A DNA stretch of 64,000 nt from positions 1,116,001-1,180,000 of the forward strand of contig NZ_CP053840.1 in NCBI RefSeq assembly GCF_013201665.1. The letters are read 5' to 3'. A program made the position numbers and the translations under genes. Shown here in pieces: positions 54,693 through 62,986 of the stretch (positions are counted from its first letter, which is position 1; every line of letters starts with the position of its first letter). The notes under the pieces were generated by a model. That model was given only the letters and a program-made list of their open reading frames with translations, was not told the DNA's origin and made no database searches. This stretch comes from Arcobacter venerupis. Its GTDB lineage: Bacteria; Campylobacterota; Campylobacteria; Campylobacterales; Arcobacteraceae.

Positions 54693-54749
54693 TCATATTT
54701 TTATAAAAGTAATAAAAAGTTGTAGTGTTCTTTTTATTACTTCTATAAG

Positions 54750-54764
54750 AATAATAATTTATTA
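54750..54764 (+). promoter_or_regulatory. Copy of AATAATAATTTATTA upstream of alr
   Basis: This 15-base string is identical to 51431-51445 in front of ridA. It lies 22 bases before the alr start codon, so bound protein could block the promoter or ribosome site. Confidence 0.4.
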
Positions 54765-54786
54765 TCTGATAATAGGAGAAATACAA

Positions 54787-55968
54787 GTGAAATTATCAAG
54801 ACCAGTATGGGCTGAAATAAATTTAGATAATTTAGCTCACAATATGAGAGAAGTAAGAAGAGTTACAAATAAAAACTCAAAAATTACAGCAGTTATCAAA
54901 GCTGATGGTTATGGTCATGGTGCTGTTGCTATTGCTGAAACATTACTTGAAAATGGTGCAGATAGATTTGCAGTTGCTACTTTATCAGAAGCAATACAAT
55001 TGAAAACTTCTTTTCCAAATATTGAAACTATGATATTAGGATATACACCTGAAAATCTTGCCAAAGAAGTTATTGAACATAATATTATTCAAACAATTTA
55101 TACAATAGAGCAAGCAAAAGAATTTTCAAATACAGCACTTTTTTTAAATAAAAAAATAGTTGTACATATTAAATTAGATAGTGGAATGAATCGTTTAGGT
55201 ATGGTTTTTAGTGAAGAAACAATAGATGAAATACTTGAAATGAGTAAGCTTGATGGTTTAGTTATTGAAGGTATTTTTACACACTTTTCAACAGCTGATG
55301 AACTTGATAAAGAATACACAAAACAACAAGTAAAAAAATATCAATATATTGTAAATAGTTTAGAACAAAGAGGTCTATATATTCCAATAAAACATGTGTC
55401 AAATAGTGCAGGAATTATAGATTTGCCTGAATTTAACTTTGATATGGTTAGAGCTGGTATCATGTTATATGGTTTATATCCCTCAAAAGAGGTAAATCAC
55501 GAAACTGTTAAATTAAAAGAAGTTATGTGTTTAAAAGCAAAAATATCTCAAGTAAAAAAACTTGCTGCTGGTAGTGGAGTTAGTTATGGTTTAAAATACA
55601 AATGTGATAAAGATTCATTAGTTGCTACTCTTCCTATAGGTTATGCAGATGGATATACAAGAATGTTATCAGGTAAAGGAAAAGTTTTAGTTAATGGTTC
55701 AATAGTTTCTGTAATTGGAAATATATGTATGGATCAATGTATTATTGATGTAACAGGTCTTGATGTTAAAATGGGAGATGAAGTAGTTTTATTTGGAGGA
55801 AATGATTCAAATGGAATTTCAATAGATAGTATTGCAGATTTATTAAATACAATTAATTATGAAATTGTTTGTATGATAGATAAACGAGTTCCTAGGTTAT
55901 ATATAAAAGATGGTAAAGAAATTTATTTTAAAGATTATGTGTTAATGATAAGTGATAAAAAAAGCTAA
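54787..55968 (+). CDS. alr: Alanine racemase
   Basis: PLP enzyme of 393 residues that interconverts L- and D-alanine. PLP lysine K38 is in AVIKADGYGHG, catalytic Tyr 267 in GSGVSYGLKYK, and HFSTADE and GNICMDQCIIDVT follow the family. It starts with GTG at 54787 behind AGGAG. In this cluster it is more likely a catabolic DadX-type enzyme feeding DadA than the sole cell-wall racemase, though the window cannot show whether a second copy exists. Confidence 0.94.
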   Translation: MKLSRPVWAEINLDNLAHNMREVRRVTNKNSKITAVIKADGYGHGAVAIAETLLENGADRFAVATLSEAIQLKTSFPNIETMILGYTPENLAKEVIEHNIIQTIYTIEQAKEFSNTALFLNKKIVVHIKLDSGMNRLGMVFSEETIDEILEMSKLDGLVIEGIFTHFSTADELDKEYTKQQVKKYQYIVNSLEQRGLYIPIKHVSNSAGIIDLPEFNFDMVRAGIMLYGLYPSKEVNHETVKLKEVMCLKAKISQVKKLAAGSGVSYGLKYKCDKDSLVATLPIGYADGYTRMLSGKGKVLVNGSIVSVIGNICMDQCIIDVTGLDVKMGDEVVLFGGNDSNGISIDSIADLLNTINYEIVCMIDKRVPRLYIKDGKEIYFKDYVLMISDKKS

Positions 55969-55990
55969 TCTATTTTAGATTAGCTTTTTT
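55958..55990. terminator. Strong bidirectional terminator after alr
   Basis: Perfect 15-bp arms (55958-55972 and 55976-55990) around a TTT loop. The GCTAATCTA stem is flanked by A6 and T6, serving both alr and the convergent aldolase-like gene. Confidence 0.9.
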
Positions 55991-56003
55991 GAGTGAATAA
56001 AAA

Positions 56004-56972
56004 CTATTCTGCAAGTAAGTTTCTGTAAAACTCTCTATATTTTGTATCTTTTTCATCCCTAGCTTTCATTGCAGCTCTTGGGTGTTCATTTAGTTGTCCA
56101 GTTAACATATATGGAATACTATATCCCCAATCTAACTCTTTTTCAAGTGGAACGATAAACTCTTCAATAAATTTTAATACAGGCATTAATTTATATTTTG
56201 GATTTTTTAAGAAACCAATTAATAATTCAAGTGGGCAGTTTCCAGCACCTCTTCCTAATCCTGAAATTGTAACATCAAGAAAACTAGCTCCATAAATCAT
56301 TGATTCTAAAGTATTAGCATAAGCTAATTGAATATTATTATGAGCATGAATTCCTATTTGTTTTCCTGAATCAACAGCCACTTTTAAATATTTTTCTGTT
56401 AATTTTTTGATTTGTTCTGGATAAAAAGAACCATAACTATCAGCAATATAAATAACATCAACAGGTGTTTTAGCAAGTTGTGCTAATACTTCATCTAGTT
56501 CATCATCAAATGATTTTGAAATAGCCATAATATTTACAGTTGTTTCATAACCTTTTGCATGGGCATCTTCAATTAGCTCAATTGCAGCTGGAAGTTGATG
56601 AATATATGTTGCAATTCTAATCATATCAACAACACTTTCAGATTTTGGTCTTAACTCTTCTTTTAAACTTCTTCCAATATCAGACATTACTGCAATTTTC
56701 ATGTTAGTATTATTGTCACCAACAATTCTTCTAATATCTTCTTCTTTACAGAAATTCCAAGGACCATACTCATTTTCACTCATAATTGTTGTAGATACAT
56801 TTTTACCAATTTCCATATAATCAACACCAGCAGCTAAACAAGCATCATAATGTGCTTTTACAAAAGCATCACTAAAATGGTAGTTATTCACTAATCCACC
56901 ATCTCTGATTGTACAATCGAAAACTTTTATATCTTCTCTAACTGTTAGTATTGAACCTTTTTTTTCAATCAT
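56004..56972 (-). CDS. HMGL-like (DRE-TIM) aldolase-family protein
   Basis: 322 residues with a TIM barrel of the HMG-CoA-lyase/homocitrate-synthase superfamily. The metal-binding start is FDCTIRDGG (R23, D24) and the late ligands are H209 and H211 in GIHAHNN; SGLGRGAGNCPLE is also typical. It resembles 4-hydroxy-2-oxovalerate aldolases such as MhpE, but there is no aromatic-degradation gene nearby, so the real substrate is open. It stands alone on the minus strand. Confidence 0.85.
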   Translation of the reverse strand: MIEKKGSILTVREDIKVFDCTIRDGGLVNNYHFSDAFVKAHYDACLAAGVDYMEIGKNVSTTIMSENEYGPWNFCKEEDIRRIVGDNNTNMKIAVMSDIGRSLKEELRPKSESVVDMIRIATYIHQLPAAIELIEDAHAKGYETTVNIMAISKSFDDELDEVLAQLAKTPVDVIYIADSYGSFYPEQIKKLTEKYLKVAVDSGKQIGIHAHNNIQLAYANTLESMIYGASFLDVTISGLGRGAGNCPLELLIGFLKNPKYKLMPVLKFIEEFIVPLEKELDWGYSIPYMLTGQLNEHPRAAMKARDEKDTKYREFYRNLLAE

Positions 56973-57037
56973 TATTGTTCCTTGTTCTTTTCTTAATAAT
57001 TACGCATATAATATCTAAAAGGCTATCAAATATATCT

Positions 57038-57859
57038 TTAATAAGATTTCATGCCTAAAACTTCATCTATTTTATTGTAAGAATAAAAAGCAAAATTCTT
57101 ATTTTTTGCTTTTATTGTATAAACAGCCATTCTATCAGCTAGTTCATTTCCCTCAACTCCTGCATGACCTTTTACATGATTTATTTCTATTTTTGCTTTT
57201 AGTTTTTCATATAATTGATGAGCCTCTTTTATTAGTTCAAGATTTTTAATCTCTCCACCTTTTTTGCTCCAGCCATTTTTTTTCCAACCATATGCCCAAA
57301 CTGTAATACAATCAATTGCATACTTTGAATCTGAAAAAATAGAGATAATATTATCACTACTTGTTTGTTTTGCAATTAATAAAGCTTGATGTAAAGCATT
57401 TAATTCTGCAATATTATTTGTTCCCTCTTCTTCGTAAGCTCCATAAAGTAAAACAGGATTTTTTTTGTTTGAATAAATAGCTAATCCACTTCCAGCATTT
57501 CCTGGATTTCCAGAACATGCTCCATCACAATAAATTCTAATATACTCATCATCTTCATTTATTTCAACTTTTTTTTCACTTATTTGCTCTTTTGGAAGTT
57601 CATAAACTGATTTTACTTTTATATTATTAAACTCTAAAACCATGTGATAATTTTTTATTATTTGCTCTTGTGCTTTTAGTGCTAAATCACCTTTTAAAAG
57701 CATAAGTAAATTCATATCATTTTTTGAAACTTCTTTATCAAAAGCCTGATTTTTCCAGTTCTCAACAGGGGGATAATCTAAACCTAGAATTTTAAATTGT
57801 TCTTTATTTAGTATATCTTTATGTGAAATTAATTGGATAAAACTATTGTCTATTTTCAT
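57038..57859 (-). CDS. rnhA: Ribonuclease HI with N-terminal extension
   Basis: 273 residues. The C-terminal RNase H domain (about 105-255) has all catalytic acids: D112 (YCDGACSGNPG), E152 (NIAELNALHQAL), D177 (FSDSKYAI) and D242 (GNELADRMA), plus the flexible-loop His 232 (VKGHAGVEGN). It removes RNA from RNA-DNA hybrids. The first 105 residues are an extra domain of unknown type, not the usual hybrid-binding domain (no YVVWKGR-like motif), and about 20 further residues follow the catalytic core. Confidence 0.93.
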   Translation of the reverse strand: MKIDNSFIQLISHKDILNKEQFKILGLDYPPVENWKNQAFDKEVSKNDMNLLMLLKGDLALKAQEQIIKNYHMVLEFNNIKVKSVYELPKEQISEKKVEINEDDEYIRIYCDGACSGNPGNAGSGLAIYSNKKNPVLLYGAYEEEGTNNIAELNALHQALLIAKQTSSDNIISIFSDSKYAIDCITVWAYGWKKNGWSKKGGEIKNLELIKEAHQLYEKLKAKIEINHVKGHAGVEGNELADRMAVYTIKAKNKNFAFYSYNKIDEVLGMKSY

Positions 57860-57950
57860 ATTTTATTTTCTTTATATTTTTTAATTTGAAAAGAATTGTA
57901 CTTAAATATACTATAACCCTTGCTTTTATTTTTTTATTCTGTTAGACTGT

Positions 57951-57990
57951 AGGCACTAAAGATGAATCGAGTTTCATCTGTTATTTGCCT
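57951..57990. ncRNA. Possible structured RNA element upstream of a small ORF
   Basis: Within 57860-58092, AGGCA (57951-57955) pairs with TGCCT (57986-57990), TAA (57957-57959) with TTA (57981-57983) and GATGAA (57961-57966) with TTCATC (57973-57978), followed by TTTTATT. A TATACTATA box near 57907 could drive a plus-strand transcript. It may be an attenuator or leader for the 47-residue ORF at 58093, or a free small RNA. It matches no RNA family I know. Confidence 0.4.
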
Positions 57991-58092
57991 TTTATTGATT
58001 ACCCACAGCGTTAATATTACTCATCTAGACAACAAGCTCATAATTTATCTTTTTAATTACTTCATTAAATTGAAGAAAAAAAAGGAAATCAT

Positions 58093-58236
58093 ATGTCAAT
58101 TACACATATAAAAACAAACAAAAAAATCGAAGTTTTATTAAGACTTTTAAAAAATAATGAAAGTTTAGAGGACGCAAGTTCAAAAGCTGGATTAAACATA
58201 GAAAAAACAAAATTAATTCTTAGTGAAAGAAAATAA
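58093..58236 (+). CDS. 47-residue protein, possible small helix-turn-helix
   Basis: ATG at 58093 has a strong AAGGA at 58082-58086 and TAA at 58234-58236. The product is basic and helical: KKIEVLLRLLKNNESLEDAS, then KAGLNIEKTKLILSERK. The pattern resembles a bare helix-turn-helix of the resolvase or sigma-like kind. No family is assigned. It lies about 100 bases before a chemoreceptor and downstream of the structured element. Confidence 0.6.
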   Translation: MSITHIKTNKKIEVLLRLLKNNESLEDASSKAGLNIEKTKLILSERK

Positions 58237-58338
58237 TATAATTATTCCGTATAACTCCCTAAAATCCTTTATTTGATATAAATCAAATTAATATAATAAC
58301 AATTATGTTACTATATTAGAAAAATTCAAGGAAAAGTA

Positions 58339-60570
58339 ATGCTCAATAAATTATCTATAAAACAAAAGTTGATTTTAATTATGATGATTCCTTTGACTGT
58401 AGTTATATTATTAGCAGCAAAGCTCGCTTTCGATTCATATTACACATCAAAGAACTTAAAAAGTTTAGATGCTGTAGTAAATCTTTCAACAAAAATTGGT
58501 GCATTAGTTCATGAAACTCAAAAAGAGCGAGGTATGACAGCAGGATTTTTAGGAAGTAAAGGTGAAAAGTTTAAATCAGAATTACCTACACAAAGAATAA
58601 GTGTAGATGAAAAAATTAAAGATTTAAATCTATTTTTAAACAAATTTAATAAAGATGCTTATAGTTCAGAGTTTAGTGAAAATCTAAATAATGGATTAAA
58701 GCAACTTTCAAACTTATCAAACATTCGAACAAATGTATCTTCTCTTTCAATTGAAACTCCTGTAGCCATTGAATATTACACAAAAGCAAACACCTTATTA
58801 TTAAATGTTATTGGAACAATCACAAAACTATCAACTAATGCAAAAGTATCTCAAGAATTAGTATCTTATATGAACTTCTTATTGTCAAAAGAAAGAGCAG
58901 GAATTGAGCGTGCAATTGGTACAAATACTTTTTCAAGAAATAATTTTGCTGCTGGTATGAAATCAAAATTTTATACATTAATTGCTGAGCAAAATGCATA
59001 TTTAGATTCTTTCTTAAAAGTGAGTGATCTAAGTGTAGTTCAGTTTTATAATGACACTATGAAAAGTGAATCAATTGCTGAAGTTGAAAGAATGAGAAAA
59101 ATAGCACTTTATAGTGATCTTGATTCAAACTTTGCAATTGAACCTCAATATTGGTTTAAAACAATCACAGAGAAAATTGACTTATTGAAAAAAGTAGAAA
59201 ATTTTATTGCAAATGATTTAATTACTACTATTGATGATGAGATGAATAGTTCACAAAATAATATGATTGTTTTTGGATTTTTAAGTGTATTTGGTATTGC
59301 TTTAACTATGATATTAGCAAGAACAATTGCTTTTACTATTTTAATAGATGTTGATTCTGTTAAGAGAGGTGTTGAAAATTTCTTTGCATTTATTAATTTT
59401 GAAAAAGATGATATTGAGTTAATTAAAGTTGATTCAGAAGATGAATTAGGAAAAATGTCGAAAATAATTAACAAAAATATTGAAAATACTAAAATAAATA
59501 TTCAAAAAGATAGAGAATTAATTGCAGATGCTATTAGAGTAACTAATGCAATTAATAAAGGTCATTTAGATAAAAAAATTGAAGTTGGCTCAAACAATCC
59601 TTCTTTAAATGAACTAAAAAATATCATTAATGAAATGCTAGGAACTTTAAATAGTAATATTTCAAATATATTAAGAGTGTTAACTTCATATTCAAAACTT
59701 GATTTTAGACCAAAATTAGCAGAAAATAATCTTGAAGGCATCCTAAAAGAACTTGAAAAAGATGTAAATATTTTAGGTGATGTTATTACTCAAACTTTAT
59801 TAGAAAATAAAAGAATAGGAATTACTTTAAGTGCTAATGCAAATCACTTAAGCAAAAATATGCAAGGAATTGCAAAAGCTGCAAATTCACAAGCAGCTTC
59901 TTTAGAAGAGACAGCTGCTTCTTTAGAAGAGATAACTTCAAATATTAAAAATAATACTCAAACTGCTATAAATATGGCTAATTATGGAATTAAAGTAAAA
60001 GAATCAATCTCTTTAGGACAAGCTTTAGCTAATAAAACAGTTCTTTCAATGGAAGATATTAATGCACAAACAAGTGCAATAAATGAAGCAATAACTGTTA
60101 TTGACCAAATTGCATTTCAAACAAATATTCTCTCATTAAATGCAGCCGTAGAAGCAGCAACAGCAGGAGAAGCTGGAAAAGGTTTTGCTGTAGTTGCAGG
60201 AGAAGTAAGAACCCTTGCAAGTAGAAGTGCAGAAGCAGCTAAACAAATTAAAGAGTTAGTTTCAAATGCACAGGTAAAAACTCAAGAGGGTAAAAATATT
60301 GCTTCTAATATGATAGAGGGATATTCTGATTTAAATAAAAATATATCTACAACTTTAGAGTTAATTGAAAATGTTACAACAGCTAGTAAAGAGCAATCAA
60401 TTGGTATGGTTCAGATAAATGATGCTGTTAATAATTTAGATCAAATTACTCAACAAAATGCACAAAATGCTTCTGAAGCTAATGAAATATCTAAAGAAAC
60501 TTTAGATATTTCAAATACAATTATTGCTCAAGCAGATGCAAAAGAGTTTAACGGCAAAAATTCATTTTAA
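58339..60570 (+). CDS. Methyl-accepting chemotaxis protein with NIT sensor domain
   Basis: 743 residues. TM1 at about 12-32, then a periplasmic NIT (nitrate/nitrite-sensing type) domain at about 45-290, marked by LVHETQKERGMTAGFLGSKG and later LLSKERAGIERAIG. TM2 at about 310-330, HAMP-like repeats, and the signalling tip [19 protein letters not shown]. The C-terminus is NGKNSF, so unlike the other two receptors here it lacks the WESF tether. Nitrate or nitrite sensing is inferred from the domain family. Confidence 0.94.
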   Translation: MLNKLSIKQKLILIMMIPLTVVILLAAKLAFDSYYTSKNLKSLDAVVNLSTKIGALVHETQKERGMTAGFLGSKGEKFKSELPTQRISVDEKIKDLNLFLNKFNKDAYSSEFSENLNNGLKQLSNLSNIRTNVSSLSIETPVAIEYYTKANTLLLNVIGTITKLSTNAKVSQELVSYMNFLLSKERAGIERAIGTNTFSRNNFAAGMKSKFYTLIAEQNAYLDSFLKVSDLSVVQFYNDTMKSESIAEVERMRKIALYSDLDSNFAIEPQYWFKTITEKIDLLKKVENFIANDLITTIDDEMNSSQNNMIVFGFLSVFGIALTMILARTIAFTILIDVDSVKRGVENFFAFINFEKDDIELIKVDSEDELGKMSKIINKNIENTKINIQKDRELIADAIRVTNAINKGHLDKKIEVGSNNPSLNELKNIINEMLGTLNSNISNILRVLTSYSKLDFRPKLAENNLEGILKELEKDVNILGDVITQTLLENKRIGITLSANANHLSKNMQGIAKAANSQAASLEETAASLEEITSNIKNNTQTAINMANYGIKVKESISLGQALANKTVLSMEDINAQTSAINEAITVIDQIAFQTNILSLNAAVEAATAGEAGKGFAVVAGEVRTLASRSAEAAKQIKELVSNAQVKTQEGKNIASNMIEGYSDLNKNISTTLELIENVTTASKEQSIGMVQINDAVNNLDQITQQNAQNASEANEISKETLDISNTIIAQADAKEFNGKNSF

Positions 60571-60576
60571 TATAAA

Positions 60577-60602
60577 AGTAAAAGAGCTTTTGCTCTTTTA
60601 CT
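60577..60602. terminator. Bidirectional terminator between chemoreceptor and rof-like gene
   Basis: AGTAAAAGAGC (60577-60587), loop TTTT, GCTCTTTTACT (60592-60602). It overlaps the stop codon of the convergent gene. Confidence 0.85.
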
Positions 60603-60828
60603 CTTCTTTATGTCGTCTTCCATTAAAAGTTAAAACAGTATCAAGTCTTATTTTCTCTTTTTTATTCATAATTAAATATTCTATTCCATCAATTACACTC
60701 ATAGTTTCAATTAACCCTTTTATAGTTTTTTTTTCATTATTTTCTAAATAAACAACAGTTGAGGGAATTTTTCTTTGCATTGCCACATTTAATTGGTCAA
60801 AAAATTCACATGAAATTGGAGTGTACAT
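60598..60828 (-). CDS. rof: Rof-like (YaeO) Rho-binding antiterminator
   Basis: 76 residues with the layout of the Rof family: Y-x-PI-x-C-x-x-x-D-x-L near the start (YTPISCEFFDQLNVAMQRK), a strand with KKTIKGLIETM, and EYLIMNKKEKIRLDTVLTFN. In E. coli Rof binds Rho and blocks its loading on RNA. Similarity is by pattern, and target and effect here are inferred. It is transcribed alone. Confidence 0.78.
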   Translation of the reverse strand: MYTPISCEFFDQLNVAMQRKIPSTVVYLENNEKKTIKGLIETMSVIDGIEYLIMNKKEKIRLDTVLTFNGRRHKEE

Positions 60829-60939
60829 ATAAAAAGCCTTATTTTCAATTTGAACGCAATTTTAGTATTTATTAAATTAATAAATGGTTTCTTATTTTAA
60901 AATGATATACTTAAGACACTCACATATAAAGGAGTTATT

Positions 60940-61290
60940 ATGATAAACAGAAAAATAGTTGGAACTAGAATGAGTAAAATTGTTGAGCATAATGGTGTTA
61001 TATATTTTGCTGGTATTGTCCCAAATGACAAAACACTTGATGTTAAAGGACAAACAAAAGAAGTATTAAATATTGCACAAGAGCTTTTTGAACAAGCCAA
61101 TACAGATAAAGAAAATATTTTAAGAGCCGAAATTTATTTAAAAGATATAGATAGGGATTTTGCAGATTTTAATGAAATTTGGGATGAATGGGTTTCAAAA
61201 GAGAATCCACCTGCACGAATTTGCGTACAAGCTAGTATGTCAACTCCTCAAACTTTAGTTGAAATCATGTTTACATCTGTGAAAAAGTAA
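60940..61290 (+). CDS. Second RidA/YjgF-family protein
   Basis: 116 residues, shorter and more divergent than the RidA at 51529. It keeps the Arg in PPARICVQASM and GVIYFAGIVPND, but the substrate-pocket start IGPYSQA is replaced by VGTRMSKIV. It fits the YjgH/YoaB-like subgroups and may act on a different imine. SD AAAGGAG precedes the ATG. Confidence 0.88.
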   Translation: MINRKIVGTRMSKIVEHNGVIYFAGIVPNDKTLDVKGQTKEVLNIAQELFEQANTDKENILRAEIYLKDIDRDFADFNEIWDEWVSKENPPARICVQASMSTPQTLVEIMFTSVKK

Positions 61291-61310
61291 AACATTTTGT
61301 TTTACTTTTT
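61282..61310. terminator. Bidirectional terminator between ridA-like and DUF2721 genes
   Basis: AAAAAGTAAAAC (61282-61293), loop ATTTT, GTTTTACTTTTT (61299-61310). It includes the stop codon of the ridA-like gene and abuts that of the other. Confidence 0.85.
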
Positions 61311-61783
61311 TATGGAATATAACTCTTTTTTGATTTAATAAAAGAGGTTGTATAGAAAATTTCTTTTAAAAATAAAATTAAAGAAGTAATCAAACAAAGC
61401 ATCGCTGAAATAAAAAGTATAACAATAAAAAAAGAGTCTTTAAACTCAAATATTGCACTTAAAAACATAGTAACAATTACTAAGGCAATTAATAAACCAG
61501 TACTTGTACAAAAAAGTATAGCAAGATTTGTATTTCTCATTCTCATGGTTAGAAATTCTCTTCTTTGCTCAATCTTTTTAATTATTTTACTATTTTTATC
61601 AAGGTGTTGATTTTCATCTTCATATTTATCTAATTTATCAACTTTATCTATAATTCTTGAAAGTCTTCCTGCAAAAACATTTAATAATCCAGCTACACCT
61701 GCTAGTAAAAATACAGGAGCAACCGAGAGTTGAATTAGTTGTGAAACGCTATTTACAGTACTTGTTTCTATCATTGTTAACAT
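61310..61783 (-). CDS. DUF2721-family membrane protein
   Basis: 157 residues with three transmembrane segments (about 16-40, 83-108, 115-140) and a charged cytoplasmic loop between the first two (LSRIIDKVDKLDKYEDENQH; RREFLTMRMRNTNLAI). The N-terminal region SVSQLIQLSVAPVFLLAGVAG is the DUF2721 hallmark. Function is unknown. It lies downstream of the DUF302 gene. Confidence 0.85.
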   Translation of the reverse strand: MLTMIETSTVNSVSQLIQLSVAPVFLLAGVAGLLNVFAGRLSRIIDKVDKLDKYEDENQHLDKNSKIIKKIEQRREFLTMRMRNTNLAILFCTSTGLLIALVIVTMFLSAIFEFKDSFFIVILFISAMLCLITSLILFLKEIFYTTSFIKSKKSYIP

Positions 61784-61795
61784 TATATTTCTTCT

Positions 61796-61900
61796 TTATT
61801 TTATATTACATTTTCCAAATTTGCATCTGAAAAATTTGATAATCATATAGATGAAAAATAAAAGAATAGCTATTTCAAATATTTTATTTAATATTTCCAA
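61796..61900 (-). CDS. Possible 34-residue membrane peptide
   Basis: Between DUF302 and DUF2721 genes a TTG-started frame encodes one hydrophobic helix (IFEIAILLFFIYMIIKFF) followed by a basic tail with two cysteines (RCKFGKCNIK). AGAG lies six bases before the start. No other explanation for the open frame is evident, but the peptide is short and the start codon rare. Confidence 0.35.
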   Translation of the reverse strand: MEILNKIFEIAILLFFIYMIIKFFRCKFGKCNIK

Positions 61901-61908
61901 AATAATCT

Positions 61909-62286
61909 CTATTTTATCTCATCAATTATTTCTAATAACTGCTCTTGAACTTCTTGTGCAATTTCGATTAAATCAGGATTTATATCATCTACTAATTGAA
62001 CTAAAGAGTTCATAGCTATTATTGTTTCACCATCTTGTGTGTAAACAGAAATTTTACAAGGCATGACAATAGAAAGTGACATATCTTCACTTAAAAATTT
62101 TTCAGCAATTATAGGATTACAAATATCAACAATTTGACACTCATTTTCTAATTCAATGCCTTTTGATTTTAAAGTTTCAGTTATATTATGAATATGTTGA
62201 ATCCCAAATTTATATTTTGGTGATATTTCTTTTAATGAATCAATAACTTCTTGAACACTTTTTGTAGTCATTTCCATATATTGCAT
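61909..62286 (-). CDS. DUF302-family protein
   Basis: 125 residues, no signal peptide. Layout is typical of DUF302: a helix with VQEVIDSLKEISPKYKFGI, a strand QIVDICNPIIAEKFLSED, then LSIVMPCKISVYTQDGETII. The conserved Cys residues C74 and C96-region (VMPCKI) may bind a metal or haem-related ligand. Function is unknown. AAGGA precedes the ATG. It heads a small minus-strand unit with the DUF2721 gene. Confidence 0.87.
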   Translation of the reverse strand: MQYMEMTTKSVQEVIDSLKEISPKYKFGIQHIHNITETLKSKGIELENECQIVDICNPIIAEKFLSEDMSLSIVMPCKISVYTQDGETIIAMNSLVQLVDDINPDLIEIAQEVQEQLLEIIDEIK

Positions 62287-62352
62287 ATAATTTCCTTTAT
62301 TGTATAAATTTTGCTGATTATAACTAATTAATTTTTATATGTTAATTTTAGA

Positions 62353-62964
62353 TTATTTTCTTTTGACTTTTTTTCTAGTAGTGTTAATTTTATATTCAGT
62401 TTTTTTCAATCTATCTATTAATTTTGAAGAAATTTTATACATATTAATTACTATCTCTTTTTTCTCATTATCAAGATTTATTTTAGTATTATCATAACAA
62501 TTTAATAACGCTAAATAATCAAAATATTTCAAATAAGGATAAAAATATGTTGATTTTTCTTCTTCTATTACCCATTCACTTAAAAGACAAATAACAACTA
62601 ATTCAGGTATCCAAAAATTTCCGTTTTTTAGTAATTTCTCTATTTCTTTTACTATAGAATCGTAATAAATCATTAATGATTCTTCTTTTTTTGCAATTAT
62701 TTTTAAAGAATTATTTTTAGAAGCATTTTCTATTAAACTTCTTAAATACGAAGAATTAATAACTGTATCTTGTAGGTTTTCTAATAATTTTTTTAACTGT
62801 GAACTAACAAAAATATTATCCTGTTCATTTCCTAATTGAAAATAAAATCCATGTTTTTCAATCTGATAAAAATAATCTTCAAGTGTAGTTCGTACAAATA
62901 CTAATAATGCTTCAGTTTTTATATCTCTTAGTAAAAGAGGTTTTACTCGATTTTTACAAGTCAT
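62353..62964 (-). CDS. Unknown soluble protein downstream of a chemoreceptor
   Basis: 203 residues, helical, with a basic tail (TTRKKVKRK) and no export signal. Stretches such as RDIKTEALLVFVRTTLEDYFYQ and NGNFWIPELVVICLLSEWVI do not match a family I know. It starts 22 bases after the chemoreceptor stop and is probably co-transcribed, so a role in signalling linked to that receptor is possible. Confidence 0.65.
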   Translation of the reverse strand: MTCKNRVKPLLLRDIKTEALLVFVRTTLEDYFYQIEKHGFYFQLGNEQDNIFVSSQLKKLLENLQDTVINSSYLRSLIENASKNNSLKIIAKKEESLMIYYDSIVKEIEKLLKNGNFWIPELVVICLLSEWVIEEEKSTYFYPYLKYFDYLALLNCYDNTKINLDNEKKEIVINMYKISSKLIDRLKKTEYKINTTRKKVKRK

Positions 62965-62986
62965 TTATATTTTTCCTAGGAAAAGT

